The translations under genes were made by a program, and so were the position numbers. The notes below the pieces were generated by a model that worked only from the letters and a program-made list of their open reading frames with translations, did no database searches and was not told the DNA's origin. A DNA stretch of 64,000 nucleotides, from positions 96,330 through 160,329 of the forward strand of contig VZTJ01005950.1 of the NCBI GenBank assembly GCA_013397795.1, written 5' to 3'. The stretch comes from Orthonyx spaldingii. Taxonomy: Eukaryota; Chordata; Aves; Passeriformes; Orthonychidae. Shown one piece after another: positions 36,791 to 51,300 of this stretch; the first letter of the stretch is position 1, and each line of letters starts with the position of its first letter.

Positions 36791-38283
36791 AATTAGAACT
36801 AGTCTTCCTTTACCCCTTTACACAAACACCTGCTCCAACTTTTTCACTTCCAAGTTTATTAACAAGTAATTACCTACTTGTAGAAGCTGCGAAAGATCAC
36901 CCAACTTCACCACCACCAGCAGTTTTATTAGCAGGGGCAGAAAAACAATGGACAGAATAAAACAATGAAACATCCTTGTATTAAGCTTTAATGTGGACTC
37001 CCTCCACGTGCCATTAACACTTAAATTCAACACAAGTTGTGACTGAACAGTCGTGACACTCGCCAAAGCCTCGAGTCACAGGCACAAAGCCTTCTCAGAA
37101 TCATTCACATCTAGCAGGTGGGAAGCAAAGGACCAGCACACACAAAGCCCATCCTCAGGAGGATTTCAGCCTCCTCCTCCGTGGCTTTCACCACAGCAGC
37201 CATGCTCCTGTGTAGTCCAGGAAAAATGCTCTAAAAAATGGCTCTTTTCAGGTCCTCTACTTGTTCTCCCTATAAATCTACACTAAGCACAGATCCTTGT
37301 CTTCATTTTTAATGATTTCACTACTTTAACACCTCCACTCAGCAGCTTTGAGAGGAACTGGATAACTCCCTTAACTCAGCTGGCACTTCCCTGCCATTTC
37401 TGCCCTGACCACCAGCTCCTCCTGTTCATGTCTCTGTGCTTCCTTCCATTCCTCTCATTACACATACAGGACCACCTGATTAAATTTGCAAACCCTTAGG
37501 TCTCAATGCATTTTTAAGGCTTACTTCTGTCAAACCAACAAACTTATGCCAAGTAGCCACAGTATCATCCCTCCTGGTGGGTTTCACCCTTCTACACTCA
37601 GTCCCTGGTTAAAAACAGGCAAATGGCTACAGACACGTGCCTGGCAAGGAGATGACAGTTCTTCACCATGGCCTTTATCTCGTGTGTTGGCTCATCAGTT
37701 TGTCTCTTTAGGCTCCTGAACTGCCAGAACAGAAATCACAAACTGTTTCAACAGTACTCGGTCCAGAACAATGAGCTCCCTCTGATAACTGAAGCATTTG
37801 GGTACCACCACAACAAATATTTACCAAAGCAAGAACAGAGCCTTATCCTGTTTCCTAAGCAGCAGCAGGAAGCATTAGCATTTGGTTATCCTGGTTATCC
37901 CTTTGGTATATAATCTGCTGTAGTTAGCTGAAGATACAGGTCAATAAGTAGTAGTGTATTTTGGCAGGTATTCCAAAAACAGCAGCTGCCACTTCAGAGC
38001 TTTTATTTTTGTTAAATACAGCCTGGCAAAAGTAGGAAAAGAACCTCTACATAGCTACACTACAAAGACATTCCCATTAGACTATTTAAAAACAATAATT
38101 TCAATAGCTTTAAATTAATATAAGTTTAAATACAGGCTTTTTTTCCTTTTAAATCTGCCCAAATGCACATTTCATACTACAAAAAGAAAGAACTATTTCT
38201 TGTCTACCAAATTCCTGCATAACTAAATGCATTTCTGAGAGAGAAGCAATACCCAGAGAGCATCAGCACTATATTCTCAGTAC

Positions 38284-38372
38284 CTGTTTCCACAGTGTTT
38301 TCTGTTTCTGCTGCCTCCAAACCATCCATACTGTCTTCATCCTCCACTGCAGTTCTTCCTCTACTCCGAGGC
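38284..38372 (-). CDS. KMT2C: KMT2C coding exon 2 (partial CDS, 89 bp)
   Basis: Encodes the acidic N-terminal stretch of KMT2C, the catalytic subunit of an MLL3/4 COMPASS-like nuclear complex that methylates H3K4, mainly at enhancers. The reading frame gives PRSRGRTAVEDEDSMDG then LEAAETENTVET, which matches the remembered human segment PRSRGKTAVEDEDSMDG closely. The acceptor is pyrimidine-rich and ends tttgcag (AG at 38373-38374). The donor is ACAG|gtactg (GT at 38282-38283). The exon starts with the third base of a split codon (expected Lys from exon 1) and ends with the first base of a Glu codon completed by exon 3. The AT-hook-like first coding exon is expected to the right and is not seen. 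The donor lacks G at +5, so it is weaker than the other four. The 89-bp length is not a multiple of three, so skipping would shift the frame. Confidence 0.95.
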
Positions 38373-38984
38373 CTGCAAACATAAGAAGGAAAAACTCTTT
38401 TTAGACTGAAAGCATTTGTAAAATTGGGATTCAAATCACTCCATTTTGAGGGATGAAAGTCGGCACTTAGTTATGTAACACTTAAGCTAACCCATGATTT
38501 TGGTCTTGTACAAACTGGAAGTTTCCTCCCCTTTTTTCCCATTCTAGGTGATGTCCCCAGCAAGGCACACTTGAATCCACAGTTGGCCCCTTAAGTTTCT
38601 CTGATATAAGCATCCTGTCTGCTTCATGTGAGACGTAACTACAGAGGGACAAGAGAGAACACTATCCAAAATCTGAGCAGTAGCTACTATAAAATAGAGA
38701 CTGATCCATGCAGAGCAGCCTTGGAAGAAATTTCCACAGAATAATAACCACGCTAAAGCAATGAAATTGAAACACGCATTATTTTCAGTGGAACAATATT
38801 TTGACACATAAAGTAAAATGTTATGAGAGATGACTAGATGTCATCACATTAAAAAAGTCATCACGTGAGGACAGCCTGTCAAAACTAAAATACCTGGCAG
38901 ATTTGTTTCAATTCCAACCAAGGTCTGACAGAAAGTAGACAGGTTTGTGCCACAAATTCCAGCCTTTTTTCCCTGCCTAGCTCT

Positions 38985-39330
38985 TCAGCAACTATCATGG
39001 TGGGCTGTTGAGAAGCCCAGGCATCCAGATTCCCAGCTGTTCGGCAGCCCATTTGAAAGGGAGCCAAGAGCTTGGCAACTCGCCTCCCAAATTTTCAGGC
39101 TACTTGGCAACCTGCCTGGCGTGCTGACGGAAAGCCTGGGAGACCCTGGGAGCTTCTGATTCCAAGTACACAAATTTTGAGCGGTTTGGGGCATCTCAGC
39201 AGTTCCAACATCCCAGAGCTCCCAGGCAACCATTCACCCAACCAACATGCCTTCAATTGGGATGCCATGCAGGCCAGCACACAGGCACCCCGCCTGCCCC
39301 CCCAGACAAAACCCCTCCAGTTCCTCTTTC
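38985..39330. repeat. Unclassified GC-rich, repeat-like block
   Basis: Rich in recurring short motifs: CTTGGCAAC occurs near 39071 and 39103, CAGGCAACC near 39223, and GGGAG/CTGGGAG several times. The composition differs sharply from the surrounding AT-rich intron. The style recalls old interspersed repeats in reptile genomes, but I cannot name a family. Confidence 0.35.
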
Positions 39331-42300
39331 ACAGAGGATTCTGAAAGGTTTGGGTTTAGTTCTGCGTTGGGGAGAAAAGGTTTTGGGCGTTTTTGAAGCG
39401 ATTAAATCATTCCAAAACCAGCATTTCCTTTTTTTGTACAGTCTGTTACAGCCCTTAGGTCTATCCAAACGACTTCCGCAGGACTGGATCTGCTACATCA
39501 GCTACAAAAGAAACGCTATCGTGCCATGCCTTTGGTTCTCTTGGATCAAAGAACTGGGCAGAACTGGAACCATCTCTGAAATCTATACTGGTTGCTCTCC
39601 TGCTAAAGGAGGATTGACTGTCTTGGACTATCTAGCAAGACAACCCCTTCCAGCTGTGCTGGGGCCATTTTTATCTCTGCAAAGGAGGAAAAGAAGTATT
39701 AAAATGAGGCTCAAAGCAAATTCTGAAAACCTCCCACTCAATTTACAAAGGAGCTGGGGGGAAGAGAAAAGCAAGAAGAGATTAAGGGCAGGAGGACTTT
39801 TCTTGGCATTCCTATAAAATTTGTTCAGGATAACGCTGAAAAATGTGAGCACAGTGGGAACCCTTGGGATTACAAGGTTCTCTTTCCCCTTGCCTGCTCA
39901 TCCACAAGCAGTGACAGCACACCCAGAATACATAAAATAAGTAACAGCCTTCTTATGTAAGACAGAAGTATCCCCTTCACCTATTTGCCACTTTACAAGC
40001 TCCTAGTGTAGTCTCTTAAAACCCACGTTTCACAAAAATTTAAACCAGAATAAACTGCACAGTGACCAGAGCAAACTGTCTTGCACTCTTCCCTTGAGCC
40101 ACTCTATCAGCCCATCCAGGAATACAGTGGCCAGTGAGCTGGCCGGAACGGGGACACGTGTTTTGGAAGTGGGAAAGACACAAACACTTCTGGCAGCAGC
40201 ACCTGAGATGGTCACACAAATGGATTCCCATCCATAATGAGGAGCAGGGAGTAGAGCAAATGGAATACCACAGCCACTGGATAGAACAGGCTCTTTCAGC
40301 AAGACTGAGATACAGCAAGGAAGGTAACATTCATCTAACACTTAGAAAAACAAAGCACCAGGTAAAAAACTCAAAGCATTTCAGTATTAAATTTCTTGCA
40401 GTTCTTCACAACATCCCAGCACATCATCCAGCACCCAGTGAAAGGATAGGAATGCAGGTGAGTGAAATTACTTCCCTTGGTGCAGGAATGCTCAAAAGCT
40501 TTACAGAACACAATCAGCTAAGAACAGGGATTATTTCTAAATCCTATCCCAATTATTCTTCTACCAACTATCTGTCTGCAATGCAAAGTTACAAGTCCGT
40601 ACTAAACAGAGATTACTGTGAAATCATCACAAACATAAATGATAATTCTGCTTTTTCACAGGTACCCCTTTTCAGTATTCCCCAACACAGCTCTGGAGGC
40701 AAAACCTGCTAGATAGGGGAAGAAGATGATTGTTTATGTTTATTTAATAATTGACAGATGAGTTTACATTTTCTATTAAACTACAGTTCATGTAATAAAC
40801 ACCAAAGTACCTCACAAAGGCTTTTTAAACATTTTGTTTAAACAAGAGCAGTATTCGCGCCTCGAACTCCCCATCGTATTTTAGCAACCTATTTAACACC
40901 CAGGAAAAGCAGAGGTTTCAATTAATTAAACATAATTGCTTCTTTCAGCAGAAGACATAACCACGTCTGGTGTTTTCTTGCCGTTCCCCTCCCCCAAATA
41001 TTCTACAAAAAGCCTTCTTAATGTTGTATAAGTTCTAAATGAAACTGAAGAAACTGTAGAAAATATTGTAGATCATATCATCAACTTATTTTTGCTGGTT
41101 GCATTCATTTCCCAATCATCAGAAGAGATTTTACAGCCTACAAATTTATGTTTGGCTTAGAGAAAAAAATAATTCAAGTCGCAAACCAGTGAAATATACA
41201 CTGTACTGACAACTATAATTTAATGTTTCCACAGCAAATGCCATTTGAGAAGGCCATATACCATACCTGATCGCTGCAATCAGCATTTGTAATAAGAATG
41301 GATTGTTTCATGTTATTTGCATTCAGTTTATACATTTTACTTAATAGTTTTATACATAAAGCTTTTGGCTGGTTTGCAGAACACTACATTTTTCCACTGG
41401 CAAACCTTGTTAATTTTTTTTTTTAATTATTTTTCTCTATACTTATTTCTACTTGCCCTTAAATACAGTGGGAAAAGCAGCCCATGCTGTGTTCTTTGCC
41501 TGAAACTTGGGTTTCTTCTCAAGTTTATCCTTCTGAAGGACAATGTGGAAAGGCAATAGGGGAGAGATGGTGTTGGGGGCCAGTTTTTGCTGCCTTAAAG
41601 GAATTAAGGAACAACAGCCTGTGACTATTCCCCTTCATCCAGGTGAAGCCAGGCAGTCCTGAACAACAACTGCCATACTGAACATTACAACTTCAGTTCT
41701 GCTCTAAACCCTAAACTTTACCAGGAGGAGCAACTACATCACCCTTCCATGTGACACCACAGAACCCCCAGTATTGAACACAGATGAGCCACGTCCCCTA
41801 CAGCTCACAACAGACCCAGAACAAAATGTACAGGCAGATCCTGACCAACACAGACTCCGCCAGAAAACAATAAATATTAGTCAGTGGGCAGGCAGGGAGC
41901 TTGGTACGCTGGCTGAAGTGTTGCCAAGGTCTCTGCCATGGCTTCCTCGCCCGCCTTTTTCCTACAACAGAGTTCAATTTAGAAGGAAAAAAACAAAAGC
42001 ACGTCTATTTCTGCTTAAAAGAACAGATTCACTGAGAGAAACATAACTTCTTGAAGTGTTAAAGAGCATTCAGCATTCTATGGAAAAAGTCAACAACAAA
42101 GACAAAACTATACTTTTTTATTAATATAGGACTCCAGTTAAATATAATTACTGTCTATGATCATTTTACTCCTACTTCCATAAAATAGAGTAATTTATCA
42201 AAATCCTTTGTGACCTACTCCTAAATTTCTTATCAATTAGTTTTTCTAGCTAATGCCTTTCATTAATCTCCATCTTTAAATATACCACAGTAAACAAAAA

Positions 42301-45300
42301 TCTCGTAATTCTTCTCTGGGTAAGCAACTAATTAAATTCAGCCCTGAGGGGAAATAAAAGCCCAGAAAAACCTTTCGCAGGGCTCAGCAGAGCATGAGGT
42401 ACTCCCTCTGCACAGGAGGAAAGCCCTGCTGAGGCTGTCTCAAAGCCCTGAAGACTTGGATAACACTGTGAGATCACCAGGTACCTGAGCAGCTTCTGCT
42501 GAATGCATGGAGAGCAGCATGGATGGTTAATGCTGGGAGAAAATGGAAAAGTCTCTTATTCACCTGACAGTAATGAGATACTGTTTCTTTTCTTCTCTTT
42601 TCTGCATGATTGGGGTTTTTTTGGTGTTTTGTTTTGTTGTTTTTTAAAGGTCATAGCAATAGCACCATAACTGGACGAGTACAATGTAGGTCAAAAGTAT
42701 ATCTTGGATCTTACTCATTCTTTCCACAAAGTGATCAGGAATATGGCCATGGGCCAACATTTCCTGGAACCACATGAAATGACTGACAAAGCTACTATCC
42801 TCAGATGCCTGTCACTGCCAGGCCTAGTATATGATTACCCAGAAGTTATTGCCAGACACCAGTTTCTACAAGTCCTCCCTAAGCTGCTACCAACAAAATC
42901 AGGTGACAGCTTGTTCAAGACCATCTATCCAAACTACCTTACTCACCCAGTGCATTTTGTTCCAGGCTTATGAAAACAGGTACACATGAGCCACTCAAGA
43001 GCTTCTTCCCCCTTCTTCCAAAATGCTGAAACCTCTACATCATTCAGGAGAGAAACCTTCCTTCCTAAGCTTTGCAAACCATGGAGCAAACTGATGGTAC
43101 TAAATATATAAAACAGGGCCAATAACCTTAAAAAGCAGTCTGACATCTGGGATACAGTAACATCCTAAACCAGCACAGATGTCTTGTTAAATGAACATCT
43201 GTCCACAGCCTTACGCTGGAAGATGGTGCAGGAATGATTTATAAAAAGGTTCAATTAGTGATGCCATCAGCACAGCTAGTCACGAATTAATGTTCACAGG
43301 CACTCTCACAAGTGAAAGCTGTTACCCTCTTTTCAAGAATCTTTTTAACAGGTGTGCAAAAGCCACATGCTCCCACTACACTACTACTGAACCGCAGAGT
43401 CCTAAATACAGCTGTAAAAGTTTAACTGTGCTTAAGTAGAGACTAAAATACCTAAGGTTCAGCTGGTAGCCCCAAGCAAAGAGAACCACAGCAAGCAAGA
43501 ATCAATTCATGGAAATACCTAGGAGGAAAAGGGTTTTTTTCCTCTCTCTGAACACCACTCTTTATTACTTTCAAGAGTTGAGAAAATTCTACATCCAACT
43601 CTGGATAAAATGAAGAACACAGCTCTGGAAGAAAGGAAGATGACAGCTAACGAGAATTAATTTCAATAGCCCTAAACATTAACAAGCCTAAAATAGGAAA
43701 CCTGCTATCATATTGACTCTAGCTTCTGCCTGATTCTGAGTTAGAAGATTCTTCACAGGATTTTTCAACCGAGCAATCAGGAACAGGTGAAATTGTTTTC
43801 TGCATTTGGCCTCACTCTCCACAGTGTTTTCTTTTGTACATGGTAAAAATAAATAATGCAACATGTAGTTTATTCCTATTTACTTCTTGTATTAGATATG
43901 TGTATACTTAAGGCTGAAGGATCCTGATGTATGGAAAAGATGTGCAACAGAAACATGAAACATGAAAGGCGACAAAAAGCTGACCGTTTACTATTAGAGA
44001 GAAGTGAAAACTGTCTTGTTTAACATCTACTGAACCAGACTTTAACTCAAATCTCATAGAACTTGCACAACCTTCAGTTTCATTATTAAAACATCTCAAA
44101 AATACATTTGATATTGCCTATTAGTCTCCAGGTACAATCAAAGCCAAGTGTGTTTCTTACTACTTCTAATTTATAAAGCATAATAAACTTTTCACAAAAC
44201 ACTACATCAAAGAGAAGTGACCCAACTTACGTTTAAAACCAAAACACTGCAACTTCCCATCTTACACCTCCTCTAACCAGTAATGATCTAGACGACATCA
44301 TTCAGTCACTCAATGTTATTCCCTCACACAGGCTGAAACATCTTCAGAGATTAAACTTTTTCACATCTATATTTTATACAGTTACCACTGAGAGTGATAA
44401 ACACCTGAAATCAGGGATGTCTGAGAAAAAGCATAAAAAGAGCCTGCCTTCACTGGACCATTCTCAGCTAAACTTTTCCAGTACTCCCCTGTGACAGGGA
44501 GATTTGACAAAGATTTCCTATGCTGCCCAAAGAAATGCAAATAGAATTCTTTTAAAGATTATTTGTACCAAATGTCATAGGTGCATCTTTGCTTTCATTC
44601 TAGAGTACAGTCACTGTCAACAAAACGTAAGCAAATGCAAAGGAAACCCACTGGTAAATGCAGAGCTCTCGAGGAAACAAGGCTGTCCTGAGAGATTGGG
44701 AGTGAAGTATCAAAATGAATCTGCATTGAACACTTCTAACAATTCAAAAGCCAAATGAATTAGTGCTTTCAAGTAAATCTGAAGTTTGGTTTATCTGTAT
44801 CTTTTACTTCAATTGTCATCACAGATTTACCTGTACTATGTAGGTTCGCAGGCCCATATTGGTGCAAAATTACTTTCCACAGGAGACTGAGAAAAGGCAA
44901 ATAGGATGAGCTGCCTGCAGACACTCTTCAGAACTGTCTACCCAAATCAAAGAGCTGCAATTACTGCAACAGGAATGTCATCTCACTGTTGAAAAATCTT
45001 AACTCAGTTTTGCAGAAGGCCACCAGATCCAGGTTCCTGAAACTGCACTCTGTTGGGTGATGAGGCTGGTCTGGACAAAGCCACCATATTCAGTACTTTC
45101 TCTGTTCATCCCTGATGTTATTTACAGTTGTTCAGTTTGAGTCTGGAACTGCTCTTTTAAGAGATAAAGCAGATGAAGGCTATCACAGCTGCAACAGAGC
45201 CTTAGTAACAATAACAAGACCATGAAGTCTTCTTCCCAACTTGCTACCCATTTGGGAACATCCTCAGTGGGTTGGCAAGACAGACAGAGGATCACACCAG

Positions 45301-48300
45301 CCAAAGATCAAACCAGGAAGATTCAGTATCACTGGAGAACAGTTCATTAACAGTTGCAGGTGCATAAAATAATACATTTTTCACATGAGCCCATAAAATA
45401 CCCATGAAATTACAGCTCTGCTACAGTTATGGACTGAGACATTAACAATAAGCCTAATACACTGCAATGGACTTCTGCACACATTTTTGTGATACCATTA
45501 CATGAGAAAACCTGAGACTGATGTTCAAAATACAAACCCAAGTCGCCTGATCTCCATGTATGGACTGCTCACATTTGAAGACAGTTCCAATAACAGAGTG
45601 AGAAATCATATAAAAGGCTTTCAGATCTTTCAGCTTTCTTTTCTACTTTTCAAACTGACTGCTTACATATCTATAAATTCTGTAAGCGAAAATTGCTTTC
45701 AGTCAACTCTCTGTCACATTAACCCAGCAATGCACAGCATCAGAAACTGCTACAGGTTCTTCTTTCTCAAGAACCACGTTCCCACTGATATGTAGCCTCA
45801 TTTATAGTTTTAGTTCTGTCACACAAAACATTTTACATGCAGACCTTAACGATTATACACATTTCAGAAAAAACTGCAAAAAAATTTCAGATGCAATTAC
45901 AACACATTATATATCTGCAGTTTTGCACAAACTACATCCTTTCTATATTTGTCACCAATGCACTTGGCCATGTTCGCTAACAAAACGATGCAAAGTAACA
46001 TATTAGAACTGTAGCACTTGCAGTATTTTAAAAACCTTTTCTGGAGTCAAATTAGACAAATTTTTGGGAGCACCAAGAGCTACCAAGTAGAGGCACCTGC
46101 AAGTTTCCAATCTCTGCAAGGTCTGTTTATCTACCTGGCTCCAAACTTGGTAATGGCTCTGTTTTTATAACTCCTGCAGCAAATAGTCAGTGTGAAGCTC
46201 TTTGGTAAATTTGCTAAATAATGCTTAGCAAGTCCAATGACTGTTTTCACATGTTCTCTTTTGACAGGCAAAGAGAATGAAATGGCAACATGAGCAGCTG
46301 AGAGACCACTGGCATTGTCAAAATCACAAATTTCTAACCTCTGTAAGACTTTCATGTGTGACAAATTCAACCTGCACCACCCAATACTGCACTTGTCCAC
46401 ACTCCTCTGTCCTCTAAGTAAACAAAACTGCATCAAAATATGCTACTGCACCCAACACTGCATTTTCCAGATGGGAAGTGTAAGCATCCACTTCGATCCG
46501 AACACAGGATTTGTTTCTCTCCATGACGACGGGCTATGCCAAGTTCCAACTCCTTCAATCTTGTGAACAGCCATGGTGCCCGGAATTTTTTACCCACATC
46601 AGCACCAAGCTCATGTCTTTTTTAAGAATTATCCAGCTCCTTGTTCTTTCACACACTGCAGGGTTTGCTACTCTCTTCTGAATAAAGGTAGAAACGCAAT
46701 AGTAAGGGCTGTAATTCTCATGTCTGGTGATTTCAAGATCCTGTACATAAAATTCAGCGGATCTGAGTCATCACGCATGAGAAACAGCTGCCAAGTACTT
46801 GGAACTTGGTAGAAGTTTTGGTCTCTGTGAACAGATTTTTGTAATTTTAGCACCATTAATTAGGAGTCATTTTCAAAGATTTCCTTTTGGAACTCTGCAG
46901 TCTGACAGTGTCTTATCACAGGAACATCATGAAGATTCTTGCAAAGTGCATTTGTCTGCTTCAGCTAAATATTCTCATTGGATGTATTTAGGTGCCAGGT
47001 GCAGGCTGTGCTCTCTGTCTTAAAACCCAACCACACACAGTGCAGGTATACAAACAATCCAATCATCTAATACGAAATACTACAGTTCTTACTCAGAAAA
47101 GTGTTTTTATACCCAGCAAGTGGAGTCTGCATACTCTGACTATAGAGATCTCTAACCACTGCCTTTATTCATCATTACTTCAGCTACAACACTAAAAAAA
47201 GTATGCAAATATTCAACTATTGTATTTTAGATAAACTAACCCCACTCACACAACGTCATTTTGAGAGGTTTCCAGATCTTATATCTATCAAAATGCATCA
47301 GTCAACTCAGAACATCTCATGCTTTCTCATCGAATAAAGCTCAGAATCTTTTGTCTCCAGTCAGTTTTACTAATGTCTTTAGACTTCACAGCAAACACAA
47401 GTCTTCCTGTAGATTACATGGAAAAGAACTCCATTTGTTCTTATGTTTTTGAAATGTTTCTGACGTCATTAATACCACAAAAAACCCCAACACCTGTCTC
47501 CCCCTCAGGTGTGTGCTACAGGACTTTATGAGAAAGGCATCCTTCCACCAGTTTCACCTGAAATTTTGTTTCTGAAAGGCAAAGAAGAACCTATGGGCAA
47601 CAGTATCAGTGTATTTAATCTTAAACAAGCATTTAAGCTTCAACTGGAAGAACCAGGACATGAAAGGAAGGGCAGTACCCAAAGAGATATAAATAAACTG
47701 CTTTTATACAAGATACTGGTCTAGAATACATTAGATAGAATTTTCTTTATAATACTCAAATTAATTGATGTCATGTAAGAAAAGTAGTTCTTGCATGTCA
47801 ACTACAGTTTGTCATTACCCATCTAAAATGGATTTAGACAGGAAAAAAACCACAACAGAAATGAATGTCATATCACCACGTATCTTTTCCATCTGTTAGC
47901 ACCCTTAGTGCTCCTTATAAAGAAAAGCATTTTTATTTCAGATAATGTCAACAAGTATTATGAAATATTTCTCTTTCAATAAACCTGCTAAACCTAGGAA
48001 AGCCAAAGGGAAAAAACACAAGATCTGCTTGCTAATTAAAAATCCATTAAAACTTAGTCAGAAGGCTTGGAAAACCTCAGAAGAATAAAAATAGATCTAA
48101 GAAGAAAATGGGCAATGGAATCAGATGGGTGTCAGCGTAAATTTATAATTCACATGAATTGTTTTTCTTTTAACAAAATTGTTTTCAAACTAGATGCAAA
48201 TTGTAAAAACCAGATCATGGAAACTATTTTTATACCACAGTAAATAAAAGTCTGGAAATACTATTGTGAAATATAAACAACAATACAAGTAGCATAACAA

Positions 48301-51300
48301 GCAACACTCCATAGCACAGGCACAAGCAATAGAGATCTTCAAACACGTCTAAAAGCTTCTGTATAAACAGGCATATCAATCTCTAGGGGCATTGATGAGG
48401 TAGAAATTCTGAGGTTTTTGTTAGAAATTCTGCTAACAAAAATGTGCCTACACCTTTTTTTCCATCCCTGAAGAAGATTCTTCTAACCTGGAGACATAAA
48501 TTTGCCTTGTGACAATTACAGATAGCTTACAAATAGCTCCAAGGAATTATAATAGAGAATTTTTAAACTTCTGTTCAAAGGACTGTTAAATTACCATTAT
48601 TATTTGGGACAATGACCTTTGCTGTTCACCAACTTTCTCAAAATTTCACCTATTTTTACTTGAGACCACTACCAACTATACCAAACTGCTTTGTATATTT
48701 TTTCTTCACTCCAGACTTCTGTCCTTTCATATTAAATATATTAATTAATGCTAATTTTTTAAAATTATTTGGGGGGAGGTTAATTTTTTTTTTTTTTTTC
48801 AAATATTAGTTCCTCATTTCTTTAACATGCTCTTAAAGAAAACCTTAAAAAAAGTTAAGGTAATGAAAAGATGGGCTTCTCAGGACTTGATGCCAGAGGA
48901 GTTCTTCTACCTGATCATCTCCTTCACGCTCCCACCCTCCCCAGCCTGAGAGGGGATCAGGCTGTGTCAGAACTGCCAGCACGAGAGTGATCTACTGCCC
49001 AGCCTACCTCATATGATATAGGTCAGAGTTATAAACAAAATTGTCTCTGTGTCACACGAGAGGGGCACGTCCCCAGCAACCCCTGCTAGAGCAACTACTA
49101 CAATGGAATTCATCCAAGAGGACCAACTGATACCTCCAGGTCAAGTTCCTTTGAGGCCACCATCCAAGGACACAAGGCTGCAAGCTTATTCCATTTACTG
49201 CCCTGCAACTTGCAGAGTGTCCTCCAGTTCTGCAACTTCTCTCCAGTTCCACAAATATCCTCAGTTTAAACATGAAATGTGATTTTAATGTAATAGGAAA
49301 GCAAGTCTCCAGATTTATGTTCACTATGAAGAAAAAGATGAAAACGTTCAACATTCAAACATGTCGACCTGAAGACTTGGAAATTATGCTAAAACAAAGT
49401 TTAATTAACGCTGATTGAATTTATGCCCAGCAAAACAGATCGTTTTCATCCACATCAGTTTGTTTCATTCATTACAGGTTCACAAATGTCTGTGCTGGAA
49501 GCAGCCAGGGAGAAGAGCAGTGACAGGAAAGGGTTACTAGAGGAGAGGGAATAAAGCCAGTGGAGCTTCTTTTAGTGACAGTGCAAGCAACGCTGTCTAA
49601 AAGGATTTGGAAATTATAATCTGAATCCCTTTGCTTCCTAACTTTTTTTTTGCAAACCACCAGGAAATAAGTAACGAAGATAATCAGAAATGATACTGCA
49701 GCTGATTTATAATGGGACTATTTGTATATTTACCTAATCTTTTCTGAGCACAGACCTTCTGGAATGACAGCTTCTTAGATATTTATACTTTTATTTCAGC
49801 TTGCTTTTTACATATACACATATGCTTCTAATTAACATTTACAGCATGGAAATTCAGTTCTACTCACCAGACCACACCACAGAGCCTTAAAAATTCTCTT
49901 AATCAAATGTTTCAGAAGTACATGCAGGTATAAAAAGCTGGCAGAGCAGCTCTGAAAGAGCTATACTGGCAACCACTTGAGAAGATGACACAGACAGGGA
50001 AGCACATATGTGTAACTTAATGGCCCTAAAGCTACTCATATTTACCCAAGTACTGCCTTGGTACCACGACAGGACAGAGCAGTTCCTAGCTCACAGTCAC
50101 ACAAATTTCAGTATTAAAATCATTATTTTTTCTTAGAGTATTACTTCTGCATAAATTTTTTTTTCAGTGCTTTTGCACACTGAATTTTCTCCCTGAAGTA
50201 CCTGAAAGCCTTTATTCTAACAAAAAGAACTACAATTGAGGTATGCCTTGTCCTTGGAACCTTAGAAACCACTGTCTTTTGCAATCAATGTATTAAAGAT
50301 AACATTTGAAAAGAATCTTCAACCACAAAGGTGTTCAACATTCATTACACCGTCCCTGGAAAAGCTGCTACAGGGAGCGCTATCAAAACAGAAGTCTGGC
50401 TGCTCACAGATTCACTGGACACAATGCTGGAATCATTATCCATGCGAGCCCAATATCCGTAACTATCACTCAATAACCGTAATTGATTGAAGCCCGTCTT
50501 TCAGAAAGCCACTCACTTTACCATTCCCTTTGTCGTTTGTTCCTCCTTATGAATTCGTGCTCATTTCCTTTGTGAATTTCTCTGGTTTCAGCTTTCGACC
50601 GCTGGTTCTTGCCCTTTTTCCTCTTACATGAGGGATCCCTTAAGAACTCAGTATTTTCTCTGCTGGAGAGATCATTCACTCTTCTCTAACTACTACTTGT
50701 TTTTAGGATTTAAATTCCCCACCCCCATAACCAGACTGAGTACCTCTACCTTCCTCCACAAAGCTGTTTTCTCCAAGCTTTCTACAATCTTTGGGCCATT
50801 TCATGACTTTTTGCCAATATTTCGGTCTTTCAGCTGTGGGTATCTGAATCACATTGAAATGGCAGCAGCAAAACTCACAACCTCTATGATAAACAGAGCT
50901 TCAGTGCACAGCCACAAACATGCCACACTTTCAATCTCTTGCCAGAAATGCTCCTTTCTGGACTGCAGTCCCATGCCTAAACCTCTACATGGCAACACCA
51001 ACCCCTCTCCTTATTCCGAAGAGCATTTTGTTAAACTGCTCTTCTGCCTCTTCCCTGTGCTCATCCATGTCATTCCATACACAGATTTCAACAGCAGTAA
51101 TTGTTATTAATACTGACTAATACCAGACTTCACTGCTGGAGGACCACCCAAAAAACCCAAAGCAAAGCAATGACAGTTCCCAAAGACAACAAAGTGCTTG
51201 GTCAGCCATTCCTTAAACCAATTACTGCAGGCTTTATTCCACTGAATAATTCAAACAAATAGTTTTAATCAGAGTATAAAACACTGTTAAGCCCAGCACC

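Larger units (their letters stand above)
25231..38283 (-). other. KMT2C: KMT2C intron 2
   Basis: A 13.1-kb intron between exons 2 and 3. It is the most transposon-rich part of the window: CR1 fragments at 28431-28550, 30273-30450, 30774-31014, 32268-32345 and 34445-34680, and a solo LTR at 30014-30571. It includes an 11-N gap (33956-33966) next to a 20-A run, and an AT-rich TAA/TCA simple-repeat stretch near 36735-36790. The rest shows no recognisable gene or RNA. Confidence 0.93.

Noticed and set aside
39257..39817. 186-codon plus-strand frame
   Set aside because: No recognisable motif and no splice context; part lies in a repeat-like GC-rich block. Chance frame in an intron.
40134..40712. 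192-codon plus-strand frame
   Set aside because: Antisense to the gene, low-complexity composition, no family resemblance. Treated as chance.
50628..51110. 160-codon plus-strand frame rich in Phe, Ser and Leu
   Set aside because: Reflects CT-rich intron sequence; no signal peptide or domain pattern that holds up.
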